This document shows, piece by piece, positions 1 to 7,932 of a DNA stretch of 64,000 nucleotides. The notes beneath the pieces are model-generated. The model did not search any database. It was not told the DNA's origin and was given only the letters and a program-made list of their open reading frames with translations. Positions within the stretch are counted from its first letter, which is position 1. Every line of letters starts with the position of its first letter. Both the position numbers and the translations under genes were made by a program. Origin of the DNA: Pseudomonas shahriarae (GTDB lineage Bacteria; Pseudomonadota; Gammaproteobacteria; Pseudomonadales; Pseudomonadaceae). The stretch is taken from assembly GCF_014268455.2 (NCBI RefSeq), contig NZ_CP077085.1, positions 2,268,501-2,332,500 on the forward strand, read 5' to 3'.

Positions 1-1
1 G

Positions 2-1216
2 GATAAGCCGGGCAAGACCGGCGCCCTGATGCCGGTGGAAGAAGCCCTGGAACGGCTGCTGAACATGGCCGAGGCCGCGCCGATCCGTGAGCAGGAACAC
101 CTGCCATTGGCCGAGTGCGATGGGCGTGTGTTGGCCGAGGCATTGGTTTCCACCCTCGACCTGCCGCCGTGGCCCAACAGCGCCATGGACGGCTACGCCC
201 TGCGCACTGCCGATTGGACCGGCGAGCCGCTGCGGGTGAGCCAGCGTATTTTCGCTGGCCAGGCCCCTGAGCCCTTGGCGGCGGGTACCTGTGCGCGGAT
301 CTTCACCGGCGCTCCGGTACCCGACGGGGCCGACTGTGTGGAAATGCAGGAAAACGCCGAGCTGCAACCCGATCAGCGCGTGAGCTTTACCCAGGCGCTG
401 CGCGTAGGGCAAAACATCCGATCCAAGGGGCAGGAGACTACAGTCGGTGAGGAAGTCCTGGCTGCCGGTACACGGCTCGGCCCGATTGAACTGGGCCTGG
501 CGGCGTCCCTGGGGCGCGACCGGTTGGCGGTGGTGCGCCGCGTGCGTGTGGCGGTGCTGTCTACGGGCGACGAGTTGATCGAACCGGGCCTGCCACTGGG
601 GCCGGGACAGATCTACAACAGCAACCGGCGGGTGTTGTGCAGTTGGTTGCAACGCCTGGGCTGCGAGGTGATCGACGCCGGTATCTTGCCCGATGACCTG
701 GAATTGACCCGCACCCGCCTGGGCGCACTGGGTTCGGTGGACTTGATCCTGTCTACCGGTGGAGTCTCGGTGGGGGAAGCGGATTTCCTCGGTATCGCAT
801 TGCGCGAGGAGGGTGAGCTGGCCTTGTGGAAGCTGGCGATCAAGCCTGGCAAGCCTTTGACATTCGGTCATTTCCGCGGCGTACCGGTGATCGGCCTGCC
901 GGGGAATCCGGCGTCCACCCTGGTTACGTTCGCCTTGCTGGCGCGCCCGTATCTGTTGCGCCGTCAGGGTGTCGCGGTGGTGCAGCCGTTGCGTTTCGAG
1001 GTGCCGGCAGGGTTCGTGTGGGCCAAGCCGGGCAACCGTCGCGAATACCTGCGCGGGCGCCTGGAGCAGGGGCGGGCGGTGATCTACCCGAACCAGAGTT
1101 CCGGTGTGCTGCGCAGTGCCGCCTGGGCAGAGGGTTTGGTGGAAGTGGTGGAGGGCAGCACCTTGGCCATCGGTGATCGGGTGAATTTCATTCCCCTGAG
1201 TGAAGTGTTGGGCTGA
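2..1216 (+). CDS. moeA: Molybdopterin molybdenumtransferase MoeA (5' end cut by window edge)
   Basis: MoeA inserts molybdate into adenylylated molybdopterin, the last step of molybdenum cofactor synthesis in the cytoplasm. The protein shows the family's hallmark stretches: an NSAMDGYAL segment near the N-terminus, GQNIRSKGQE, a STGDELIEPG motif, STGGVSVGEADFL in the MoCF-binding domain, and the KPGKPLTFG / GLPGNPAST loop, followed by the C-terminal domain IV. The frame stays open to the left edge and reads DKPGKTGAL before the first internal Met at base 29. MoeA proteins usually carry a few residues before the MPVEEAL stretch, so the true start is probably just outside the window. The length seen, about 404 residues, is near family size. 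A weak hairpin plus T-run follows at about 1230-1246. Confidence 0.93.
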   Translation, partial: DKPGKTGALMPVEEALERLLNMAEAAPIREQEHLPLAECDGRVLAEALVSTLDLPPWPNSAMDGYALRTADWTGEPLRVSQRIFAGQAPEPLAAGTCARIFTGAPVPDGADCVEMQENAELQPDQRVSFTQALRVGQNIRSKGQETTVGEEVLAAGTRLGPIELGLAASLGRDRLAVVRRVRVAVLSTGDELIEPGLPLGPGQIYNSNRRVLCSWLQRLGCEVIDAGILPDDLELTRTRLGALGSVDLILSTGGVSVGEADFLGIALREEGELALWKLAIKPGKPLTFGHFRGVPVIGLPGNPASTLVTFALLARPYLLRRQGVAVVQPLRFEVPAGFVWAKPGNRREYLRGRLEQGRAVIYPNQSSGVLRSAAWAEGLVEVVEGSTLAIGDRVNFIPLSEVLG

Positions 1217-1303
1217 AGAATTTATTTACAGCCCAATGGCTTTTTTCTGACTGCCGAAGGTCAACATCCCTCAGGTCCCCTCCAACAATAGGAGCTTCAC
1301 CCC

Positions 1304-2206
1304 ATGAGTAAACCCAAGGCACTGTTGATTCTGCACGGCAAGCAAGCCCTCAACGAAGACGTGCGGGCGGCAGTGCAAGGCAAGCGCGAGCAGGGGTGGG
1401 AGCTGGCGGTGCGCGTCACCTGGGAGGGCGGCGATGCCCAACGCCTGGTGGGTGAAGCCCTGGATGCCGGCTACACACGCCTGATCGCGGGCGGCGGCGA
1501 CGGCACGCTGCGTGATGTGGCCGAGGCCATGGCCCGCGCCAAGACCGACGCCAGCCTGGTGCTGATGCCCCTGGGCACTGCCAATGACTTCGCCCGTGCG
1601 GCCGGCGTGCCGTTGGAGCCGCGTGAGGCCCTGGCGCTGTTGGACGTTGCGCCGCGCGCTATCGACCTGGGGGAGGTTGGCGGGCAGGTGTTTCTCAATA
1701 TGGCCACTGGCGGTTTTGGCAGCCAGGTCACGGCCAACACTTCCGAGGATCTGAAAAAGGTGCTGGGCGGTGCGGCCTATCTGTTTACCGGCTTGTCGCG
1801 TTTCAGCGAGTTGCGGGCGGCTTATGGGGAGCTGGTGGGGCCGGACTTTCACTGGAGCGGCGAGTTACTGGCCCTGGGCATCGGCAACGGTCGCCAGGCC
1901 GGTGGCGGGCACGAGCTGTGCCCGGGGGCAATGGCCGATGATGGCTTGCTGGATATCAGCATCCTGCCGGCGCCTCAGGAAGTGGTCGGCACCTTGCGCA
2001 GCCTGATGACCGACGGCTGGGGCCTGGATAACCTGTTTGTGCGGGCACGCCTGCCGTGGGTGGAAATCAAGGTGGCCGAAGGACTGGATATCAACCTGGA
2101 TGGCGAACCGCTCAAGGGCAGTGACCTGCGCTTCAGCGCCTTGCCCAAGGCCTTGCAGGTGCACTTGCCGGTGGATTCACCGTTGCTGGCTAATCGTCCA
2201 GGCTGA
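1304..2206 (+). CDS. yegS: YegS-family lipid kinase
   Basis: This is a 300-residue protein with the diacylglycerol-kinase catalytic fold. The nucleotide-binding GGGDGT motif sits at residues 63-68, followed by a PLGTANDFARAAGVP stretch, both typical of YegS/DgkB enzymes. YegS phosphorylates phosphatidylglycerol in vitro; the physiological substrate here is unknown. The size matches E. coli YegS (about 299 residues). The start has a GGAG at good distance upstream. The 3' end overlaps the 3' end of the opposite-strand response regulator by 17 bp, so the two transcripts are convergent with overlapping stop regions. Confidence 0.9.
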   Translation: MSKPKALLILHGKQALNEDVRAAVQGKREQGWELAVRVTWEGGDAQRLVGEALDAGYTRLIAGGGDGTLRDVAEAMARAKTDASLVLMPLGTANDFARAAGVPLEPREALALLDVAPRAIDLGEVGGQVFLNMATGGFGSQVTANTSEDLKKVLGGAAYLFTGLSRFSELRAAYGELVGPDFHWSGELLALGIGNGRQAGGGHELCPGAMADDGLLDISILPAPQEVVGTLRSLMTDGWGLDNLFVRARLPWVEIKVAEGLDINLDGEPLKGSDLRFSALPKALQVHLPVDSPLLANRPG

Positions 2207-2849
2207 TGATCTGTTCGCGCACGGCGAACAGCACCAGGCCGGCCACATCAAAAATCTGCAGGCGCTTCATGATCTGCGAGCGGTGAGCTTCCACAGTCTT
2301 GATGCTCAGGCCCAGGCCGTGGGCGATTTCCCGGGTGGATTTGCCGCGTACGATCAGGCGCAGGATTTCCAGCTGGCGCGCCGTCAGGTTGTGGCGCTGC
2401 ACGGGCGCCTCCGGGTGGGACTGGCTGTGGATCAAGGCCTGGTTGATCACGGTGTGGGCGATGGCCGGGCTCAGGTAGCGCTCGTTGTTGCGCAGTGCCA
2501 GCAGCGCATGTTCCAGCTCGTTGGCGGTGGTGTCCTTGAGCAGGTAGCCGTGGGCGCCTGCCTCCAGGGCACGCATGATCAATTGCGGGTCGGTGTGCAT
2601 CGACAGGATCAGCACTTTGCTCTTGGGGTAGGCGTGCTTGAGTTGCTGCAACGCATCCAGGCCGCTGGTGTGCTTCATCGACAGGTCCAGCAAGACGATA
2701 TCGGGCAGCAAGGCGGTATATTGTGCGAGCAGTTGCGCGCCATCGGTGGCCTCGCCAATCACCGCATAGCCTGGGATATCCAGGATCAGCGCGCGCACAC
2801 CCGCGCGGATCAGGGCGTGGTCATCTACCAGCAGTAAATTGCAGGTCAC
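2190..2849 (-). CDS. NarL/FixJ-family response regulator
   Basis: This 219-residue regulator has an N-terminal receiver domain with acidic pair D9-D10, phospho-acceptor Asp55 (in IVLLDLSM) and conserved Lys105, then a LuxR-type helix-turn-helix at about residues 150-210 (LTARQLEILRLIVRGKSTREIA and SIKTVEAHR). Its start overlaps the stop of the histidine kinase upstream by 4 bp (ATGA), so the two are translated together and form a cognate pair. Targets cannot be read from the sequence. The 3' end overlaps the lipid kinase gene tail to tail. Confidence 0.92.
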   Translation of the reverse strand: MTCNLLLVDDHALIRAGVRALILDIPGYAVIGEATDGAQLLAQYTALLPDIVLLDLSMKHTSGLDALQQLKHAYPKSKVLILSMHTDPQLIMRALEAGAHGYLLKDTTANELEHALLALRNNERYLSPAIAHTVINQALIHSQSHPEAPVQRHNLTARQLEILRLIVRGKSTREIAHGLGLSIKTVEAHRSQIMKRLQIFDVAGLVLFAVREQIISLDD

Positions 2850-3739
2850 TCTAGAACCTCAGGGGAATTGGCCCGTTCGAGGGTACGGGGCGCCCAGGGG
2901 AACAGCGCTTCGATTCGCGTGCCAAAGCCGGGTTGGCTATTGACCGTCAGCATGCCGCCCAGTTGATCAATGCGTTCGCACATGCCTGACATGCCCCGTT
3001 GCCCCGCAAGGGCCGGGTCGGTGGCGGGGGAGAACCCCCGGCCGTCATCGCTGATAAACAGCGACAACCCCTGTGGCAAACGTTGCAGGCGCACCAGCAG
3101 GTTGCGCGCCTGGGCATGGCGCAACATGTTCGTCACGGCTTCCTGGGTGATACGAAAGGCCGCCACCGCCATCTCTTCGGGAATCCCGGTCAGGCGTTGC
3201 TGGCATTCCAGGCTCCAATGCACCGGGGTGTTTGCCAGGGTCTTGAGCAGGTGCGCGCGCAGGCTCGCCTCCAGGCCCAGGCTGGTCAGTTGCCGGGGAT
3301 TGAGAATGGCCGAGACGTCCCGCACTTTGGCCAGGGTTTCGTTGAGGGTGTTGCACAGTACGCCGCACTGGTCCTGCAACTCTGCCGGCGAGCGGCGTTG
3401 CAGCCAGTCGCTTTGCAGTTTGGCAGCGGTCAGCAGTTGGCCGATATCGTCATGTAGCTCGCGGCTGAGACGATGGCGCTCGTTTTCCTGGACTTGCAGC
3501 AGGCGGTCGGCCAATTCCTGGGGCTGGAACTTGATCGACTTGCGCGAGCGCCAACGCTGCAGGCCGGCGGCGGTCAGGGCGGCGAGGTTGAGCAACAGCA
3601 AAAACAGCGGCAGCGGTGCTTTGTGGGCATAGACCCAGAGGCTGACCAGAGTCGCGCACAGGCAAAGACCCAGGGTGATCCAACGGGTATTGCCCGAGAG
3701 GACGAACCTGGCGATGAGTGACTTGAGGCTGGCGTACAT
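2846..3739 (-). CDS. Two-component sensor histidine kinase (HisKA_3 type)
   Basis: This is a 297-residue membrane kinase with two hydrophobic helices at about residues 21-38 and 43-61 separated by a very short loop, so there is almost no periplasmic sensor. A HisKA_3 dimerisation domain follows with the phospho-acceptor His96 in RELHDDIGQ, then an HATPase domain with the SDDGRGFSP nucleotide-binding box. This architecture pairs with NarL-type regulators, as here, where the regulator gene overlaps the stop codon. The missing sensor domain suggests it reads membrane state or a partner protein; that is inference. Confidence 0.9.
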   Translation of the reverse strand: MYASLKSLIARFVLSGNTRWITLGLCLCATLVSLWVYAHKAPLPLFLLLLNLAALTAAGLQRWRSRKSIKFQPQELADRLLQVQENERHRLSRELHDDIGQLLTAAKLQSDWLQRRSPAELQDQCGVLCNTLNETLAKVRDVSAILNPRQLTSLGLEASLRAHLLKTLANTPVHWSLECQQRLTGIPEEMAVAAFRITQEAVTNMLRHAQARNLLVRLQRLPQGLSLFISDDGRGFSPATDPALAGQRGMSGMCERIDQLGGMLTVNSQPGFGTRIEALFPWAPRTLERANSPEVLE

Positions 3740-4073
3740 AGCAGATGGAGCCGATGGGTGTTCGCTGCGGGTAGACCGGTCATGACCGCTGGCCGGGCTC
3801 TGTTTGGAAAGCGATTGGGTTTAGTCTTGGTTCGAGGCGCTTCTCAGATTTATTACGTATTCACGGTCGGCCACTTCGAGCGCGCTAATAGTACCACCAA
3901 CAATTACCGTTGGTCGCCTGCTACAAGGCTTAGTTCAGCGGCGTCTAGTTGTACTATTAATTTGGTTTTGTATCGCTATTACCCATATTGGGTTAATGAT
4001 AGTTGGCTGGCTAAATATTTGACGAGCATTAGTTGGGCGCCCGCCGGCGGCCTGGATTAACCGCACGGCAGGT
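3740..4073. other. Non-coding gap with nested inverted repeats
   Basis: This 334-base, relatively AT-rich gap separates the histidine kinase start from the stop of the small helical protein. It holds a 9-bp inverted repeat, TAATAGTAC at 3886-3894 and GTACTATTA at 3951-3959, which would close a 74-nt structure. Inside it is a second hairpin, ACCAAC (3896-3901) with GTTGGT (3909-3914), and a short GCCT/AGGC pair. A separate palindrome, ACCCATATTGGGT, is at 3981-3993. No convincing coding frame is seen. It could be a small RNA or protein-binding sites. Confidence 0.4.
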
Positions 4074-4523
4074 TCAGGAGGCGTAGGGCATGGAGTGGCG
4101 ATGGCGAGCGCCAACATCCTTCTGGGGGATCTGCTGGGCAACCGTCTCAATCAACGTGGTTTGCTCCGCGTCATCCAGGCTGAGTTTGCCGGTCTTGACG
4201 TCGATCAGTTCCAGTTGCCAGGCCAGCAGCGTCAGGCAGTCATGCAGGGCTGCAAGTGCCGTATCGTGGAGCTGCATCGGGCTTTGGGCGTTGCTGATCA
4301 GGTCCTGGATATGCCGGGAAAAGTTGCCAATGGCGTCCAGCGCCATGGCATCGGCCTTTTCTGCCAGTTTGACCAGGCTGTTTTTCATGCAGTCGATGGC
4401 ATCGTTATCGTTGCGGATCAAATGCAGGTGGCTCAGGCATTCCTCAGACTTGGCCAGCAGCATTTCTGCCTCCAGGAGGAACTCGGGAAGTGCGTCTTGC
4501 CACTCTTTACCGTCGTTCATCAT
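4074..4523 (-). CDS. Small all-helical protein, possible Hpt-like domain without the phospho-His
   Basis: This is a 149-residue predicted helical, cytoplasmic protein with no signal peptide. The N-terminal half (EFLLEAEMLLAKSEECL and later LVKLAEKADAMALDAI) follows the helix pattern of CheA P1/Hpt domains, but the HTLKGSA-type helix carrying the phosphorylated His is not recognisable; the aligned stretch reads MKNSLVKLAEKAD. The resemblance is a visual judgement, not a tested homology. The start at 4523 is chosen because GGAG lies 6 nt before it; an upstream in-frame GTG at 4535 would overlap that GGAG. It is divergent from cheV across a 554-bp gap, so a role near chemotaxis is possible but unproven. 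Confidence 0.6.
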   Translation of the reverse strand: MMNDGKEWQDALPEFLLEAEMLLAKSEECLSHLHLIRNDNDAIDCMKNSLVKLAEKADAMALDAIGNFSRHIQDLISNAQSPMQLHDTALAALHDCLTLLAWQLELIDVKTGKLSLDDAEQTTLIETVAQQIPQKDVGARHRHSMPYAS

Positions 4524-4954
4524 GAAAGTCTCCACAACGTACGGTCAGACAATGAGATGTAATACCGGAGCAACGGCTTAAAACTAGCGCCGAAATATGA
4601 CCGAGATCTGTAGTTCATTTCTGAATTTTGAGTAGTACTTTTATTTGAATGACCAGCGTCGCGACTGCTGGCGCTGCTTGCAGTGGGAACAACCAGAGGC
4701 ATTCGCATTACTTCGATTGCCCAGGCGTTAATGCCTGGAAGGCCCTTGGGCCGTGGGCTTGCGATAGCAAACAAAAGCCTGACTCCGTTCATGCAATGAG
4801 AATGGCGTCACATTAATGGCTATTGGATATCGCGAATATCAGGTTGGACCTGATTGCGACTAGGGGAATCCCTTACATGGCGGAACCTTATGTCCGTTTG
4901 AGGGTCGTGCGGCGTGGCTTGACGACCGGACGGCAAGGTGAGGCCAGTAAAGCA

Positions 4955-4973
4955 TGATGTCAGTGTGACATCA
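4955..4973. promoter_or_regulatory. Perfect palindrome upstream of the cheV promoter (putative operator)
   Basis: TGATGTCA, a 3-nt GTG spacer, and TGACATCA form a perfect 19-bp dyad. It ends 29 bp before the -35 of the cheV FliA promoter, a suitable place for an activator or repressor. The binding protein is not identifiable from the sequence. Confidence 0.45.
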
Positions 4974-5002
4974 ATGCATTTGCGTGGCATTTTACCGGGG
5001 GG

Positions 5003-5029
5003 TCAAGGTTTGGCACTGTCTGCCGATAT
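5003..5029 (+). promoter_or_regulatory. Sigma-28 (FliA) promoter of cheV
   Basis: TCAAGGTT at 5003-5010, an 11-nt spacer, and GCCGATAT at 5022-5029 match the FliA consensus TAAAGTTT-N11-GCCGATAA closely, with the correct spacing. It lies 48 bp before the cheV start and on the same strand, placing cheV in the late flagellar/chemotaxis regulon. Confidence 0.8.
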
Positions 5030-5077
5030 CTTTCTCCAGTAAGCAGCAAATCTTTCAGCACACCCCAGGAGTCTTCA

Positions 5078-6013
5078 ATGGCTGGCATTCTCGACACGGT
5101 AGATCAACGCACGCAACTGGTGGGTGAGAATCGCCTGGAGATCCTTATGTTTCGCCTGGCAGGGCGCCAGTTGTTCGCAATCAACGTGTTCAAGGTGCAG
5201 GAAGTCCTGCAGTTGCCCAAGCTGACCCTGATGCCCCAGCGTCACCCGTTTGTCTGCGGCGTGGTCAACCTGCGCGGCCAGACCTTGCCGGTGATCGACC
5301 TGTCCCAGGCCATCGGCATGCGTCCGCTGGTACCGGGGCCCAACAGTACCATTATCGTTACCGAGTACAACCGCTCGGTACAGGCGTTCCTGGTGGGCGG
5401 CGTCGACCGCATCGTCAACATGACCTGGGAGTCGATCCTGCCACCGCCGGCGAGCGCCGGCCGCCAGCACTACCTCACGGCCATCAGCAAGGTGGATGAG
5501 CAGTTGGTGGAAATCATCGACGTGGAAAAAGTCCTCGCCGAGATCGTGCCCTACAACGCCAAGGTCTCCCGGGAAAAACTCGAGGATCCGGTGCTCGAAC
5601 GTGCCCGTGGTCGCGAAGTGCTGTTGGTGGATGACTCCAACGTGGCCTTGTCGCAACTGCGCGACACTCTGGGGCAACTGGGGGTGAAGATGCATATCGC
5701 CAGTGACGGCCTCAAGGCCTTGAACATGCTCAAGGCATGGGCGGACAGCGGCCAGGTGATGACCGACAAACTGTTGATGATCTTCACCGACGCCGAAATG
5801 CCCGAGATGGACGGCTACCGCCTGACTACCGAAATCCGCAACGACCCGCGTCTGCGCGGCCTCTATGTGGTGCTGCACACATCCTTGTCGGGCAGCTTCA
5901 ACGACTCGATGGTGAAGAAGGTCGGTTGCGACAACTTCCTCTCCAAATTCCAGCCCGACAAGTTGGTGGATGTGGTGCGCCAGCGCCTGATGCTGGACGA
6001 AGTGCCGGCCTGA
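5078..6013 (+). CDS. cheV: Chemotaxis coupling/adaptation protein CheV
   Basis: CheV couples chemoreceptors to CheA and tunes the signal by its own phosphorylation. The 311-residue protein has an N-terminal CheW-like domain (about residues 15-165, with the GVVNLRGQTLPVIDL core) and a C-terminal receiver domain (about 178-305) with acidic D185-D186, phospho-acceptor Asp238 in IFTDAEMPEMDG and conserved Lys290. A Shine-Dalgarno AGGAG lies 8 nt before the ATG. It stands alone, without other che genes beside it, behind a FliA promoter at 5003-5029. Confidence 0.95.
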   Translation: MAGILDTVDQRTQLVGENRLEILMFRLAGRQLFAINVFKVQEVLQLPKLTLMPQRHPFVCGVVNLRGQTLPVIDLSQAIGMRPLVPGPNSTIIVTEYNRSVQAFLVGGVDRIVNMTWESILPPPASAGRQHYLTAISKVDEQLVEIIDVEKVLAEIVPYNAKVSREKLEDPVLERARGREVLLVDDSNVALSQLRDTLGQLGVKMHIASDGLKALNMLKAWADSGQVMTDKLLMIFTDAEMPEMDGYRLTTEIRNDPRLRGLYVVLHTSLSGSFNDSMVKKVGCDNFLSKFQPDKLVDVVRQRLMLDEVPA

Positions 6014-6118
6014 TTCCGGCCTGTGACGAGGGGGCCTCTAATTGCCGGCCGGGGGAAATTTTGATTCTGCCGGCGTGCTCGTATAGGGTGACGCTTTTGC
6101 TCACAGGAACCCACGCTC

Positions 6119-6925
6119 ATGCTTCGTCTCAGCGCGTTGTATCGGTACCCCTTGAAGTCGGGCAAGGCAGAGACCTTGTCGCAGATCGGCCTGGATAAAC
6201 TCGGGCTGGACGGGGATCGACGCTGGATGCTGGTGGACGAGGCCAGTGGGCGATTCCTGACCCAGCGTGCCGTGGCGCAGATGAGCCAGCTGTCGGCGTT
6301 GTGGAATGCCGCCGGTGGCCTGACCTTGAGCGCTGCAGGCCTGCCCACCCTGGATGTGGCGTTGCCCGGCGCCGATGCCGAGCTGCGTGGTGTCACCATC
6401 TGGCGCGACACCCTGCGGGTCCCGGACGCCGGTGCTGAGGCCGCCGATTGGGTCAGCCAGTTCATCGGCAAACCGACACGCTTGGTGCAAGTCCCGCTGG
6501 AGCGCGCGCGCACCACGGCGGCCGGCTACGGCAAGGACGATGACCAGGTGGCGTTCGCCGACGGTTTCCCCTTGTTGCTGATAGGCCAGGCGTCTCTCGA
6601 CGACTTGTCGCAACGCGTCGGCCGGCCCATGGAAATGCTGCGCTTTCGCCCCAACCTGGTGATCGAAGGCAGCGAGGCTTTTGCCGAGGATGGCTGGAAG
6701 CGCGTGCGCATTGGTGAGGTGGAGTTCCGGGTGGTCAAGTCCTGCTCGCGGTGCATCCTCACCACCATCGACCCGGCGACCGGGGAGCGCAGTGCCGATC
6801 GCCAGCCGCTGGCGACCCTGGAAACCTACCGCAAACAGCCCGATGGCGTGATGTTCGGCCAGAACCTGGTCAATGACGGCGCGGGCCGCCTGGAAGTCGG
6901 CATGCCGGTGACGATCCTCGAATAA
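6119..6925 (+). CDS. MOSC domain-containing protein
   Basis: This 268-residue protein has an N-terminal MOSC beta-barrel domain (LYRYPLKSG, GLDGDRRWMLVD) and a C-terminal MOSC domain with the conserved cysteine stretch VKSCSRCILTTIDPATG, where a Cys can bind the molybdenum cofactor. Relatives include E. coli YcbX, which reduces N-hydroxylated bases together with an electron-transfer partner. Here there is no C-terminal ferredoxin domain, unlike YcbX (about 370 residues), so the reductase partner must be separate. Monocistronic, ending at a strong terminator (6938-6973). Confidence 0.88.
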   Translation: MLRLSALYRYPLKSGKAETLSQIGLDKLGLDGDRRWMLVDEASGRFLTQRAVAQMSQLSALWNAAGGLTLSAAGLPTLDVALPGADAELRGVTIWRDTLRVPDAGAEAADWVSQFIGKPTRLVQVPLERARTTAAGYGKDDDQVAFADGFPLLLIGQASLDDLSQRVGRPMEMLRFRPNLVIEGSEAFAEDGWKRVRIGEVEFRVVKSCSRCILTTIDPATGERSADRQPLATLETYRKQPDGVMFGQNLVNDGAGRLEVGMPVTILE

Positions 6926-6937
6926 CCGTCGCCCATG

Positions 6938-6973
6938 AAAAATGCCCGCCTCTTGGGAGGCGGGCATTTTTTT
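6938..6973. terminator. Bidirectional rho-independent terminator
   Basis: AAAATGCCCGCCTC pairs with GAGGCGGGCATTTT around a 4-nt loop, with A-run before and T-run after. It serves the MOSC gene on the plus strand and ppnP, which ends at 6987 on the minus strand. Confidence 0.9.
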
Positions 6974-6986
6974 GCGCGGAAAAAGC

Positions 6987-7271
6987 TTAGCCGCGGTATT
7001 CGCAGAGGTAGGCAGTGTCCACGGCCACCTTGAGCTGGAACTTGCTGTCGGCAGGCACATTGAACTGGCTGCCGGCGGCGAAGGTTTCCCAGGCGTCGCT
7101 GCCTGGCAACTTGACGGTGAGCGCGCCCGAGACCACGTGCATGATTTCACGCTGGGCCGTGCCGAATTCGTATTCACCCGGAGCCATCACGCCGATGGTC
7201 GCCGGACCTTCAGGGGTGCCGAAGGCGATCGACTTGACGGTGCCGTCGAAGTACTCATTGACTTTGAACAT
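6987..7271 (-). CDS. ppnP: Pyrimidine/purine nucleoside phosphorylase PpnP
   Basis: This 94-residue cupin-fold protein aligns along its whole length by eye with E. coli YaiE/PpnP ([56 protein letters not shown]). PpnP phosphorolyses nucleosides to free base and ribose-1-phosphate in salvage. It is full length. The exonuclease gene lies 48 bp upstream on the same strand, so the two may share a transcript. Confidence 0.9.
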   Translation of the reverse strand: MFKVNEYFDGTVKSIAFGTPEGPATIGVMAPGEYEFGTAQREIMHVVSGALTVKLPGSDAWETFAAGSQFNVPADSKFQLKVAVDTAYLCEYRG

Positions 7272-7319
7272 GGGCGAATCCTCGAAAAAAGGGGCAAGAA
7301 AGGTCGGCCAGTATGCCTT

Positions 7320-7862
7320 CTACACGGGCAAAATCAACGGCAGCAAACGCGCGGTATTGCGCGCATCTTCCAGTGCCCGGTGTTGCTGGCCGTTGAACTG
7401 CATGCCCGCCAGTTGCAAGGCGCCATTGAGCCCCAACGGCTTGTCCAGGCGTCGGGCCTTGGCGAAGCGTTGCTTGAGGTTCACATGGGGTGTCTGGCTT
7501 AGCGCGCTGGCCAAGCCATGGCGCTGCCACTCCAACTCCAGTTGCTGGCGATCATAGTCGCCCCAGCTGGCCCAGCCTTCCAGGCGCGGATGATGCTGGC
7601 CCAGCCAGCGTTCGAACAGCGGCCAGACCTCGGTCAAGGGCGCTGCGCTGTCGATACTGGCCTGGCTGATGTGCGTCAGCTGGCGGCAGAACGGCGTCAA
7701 CAACGGGCGGCGCAAGGGCCGCACGAAGCGCTGGAAATGGTCCAGCTCGCGGCCCTGACGGTTGACCAGGCTCACGCCGATTTCGATGATTTCCATCTCC
7801 GACACGGGCCAGCCGCCGTCATCCGTTGTGGCTTCAAGATCAATAATCAGCCAATGAGGCAT
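7320..7862 (-). CDS. DEDDh-family 3'-5' exonuclease
   Basis: This 180-residue protein has the DnaQ-like exonuclease fold. Catalytic-motif residues are visible: D8 and E10 in IIDLEAT, an Asp in the SWGDYDRQQ stretch (ExoII) and the HRALEDARNTARL motif (ExoIII, DEDDh type). Its spacing resembles ERI1/KapD-like nucleases that trim RNA or single-stranded DNA, rather than DnaQ epsilon. Substrate unknown. It follows atuF on the minus strand with a 70-bp gap but has no evident link to terpene degradation. Confidence 0.85.
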   Translation of the reverse strand: MPHWLIIDLEATTDDGGWPVSEMEIIEIGVSLVNRQGRELDHFQRFVRPLRRPLLTPFCRQLTHISQASIDSAAPLTEVWPLFERWLGQHHPRLEGWASWGDYDRQQLELEWQRHGLASALSQTPHVNLKQRFAKARRLDKPLGLNGALQLAGMQFNGQQHRALEDARNTARLLPLILPV

Positions 7863-7932
7863 CGCAGGTTCCCGTACTCATCCCTTTCTGATGGGGATAG
7901 AGCGTAGCCAAGCCTGGTAGTTCCGCCCAGGG

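Larger units (their letters stand above)
4524..5077. other. Long regulatory gap upstream of cheV
   Basis: This 554-base gap has no convincing coding frame. It holds several dyads: CCAGGC/GCCTGG at 4721-4738, GGCCCTTGGGCC at 4741-4752, ATCAGGT-TGG-ACCTGAT at 4838-4854, and a perfect 8+3+8 palindrome at 4955-4973. A FliA promoter for cheV follows at 5003-5029. The density of dyads suggests more than one regulator acts here. Confidence 0.5.

Noticed and set aside
3886..3959. tRNA candidate from the 74-nt closed structure
   Set aside because: It lacks a TTC-type T-loop, the D-loop GG and a CCA-compatible acceptor end on either strand.
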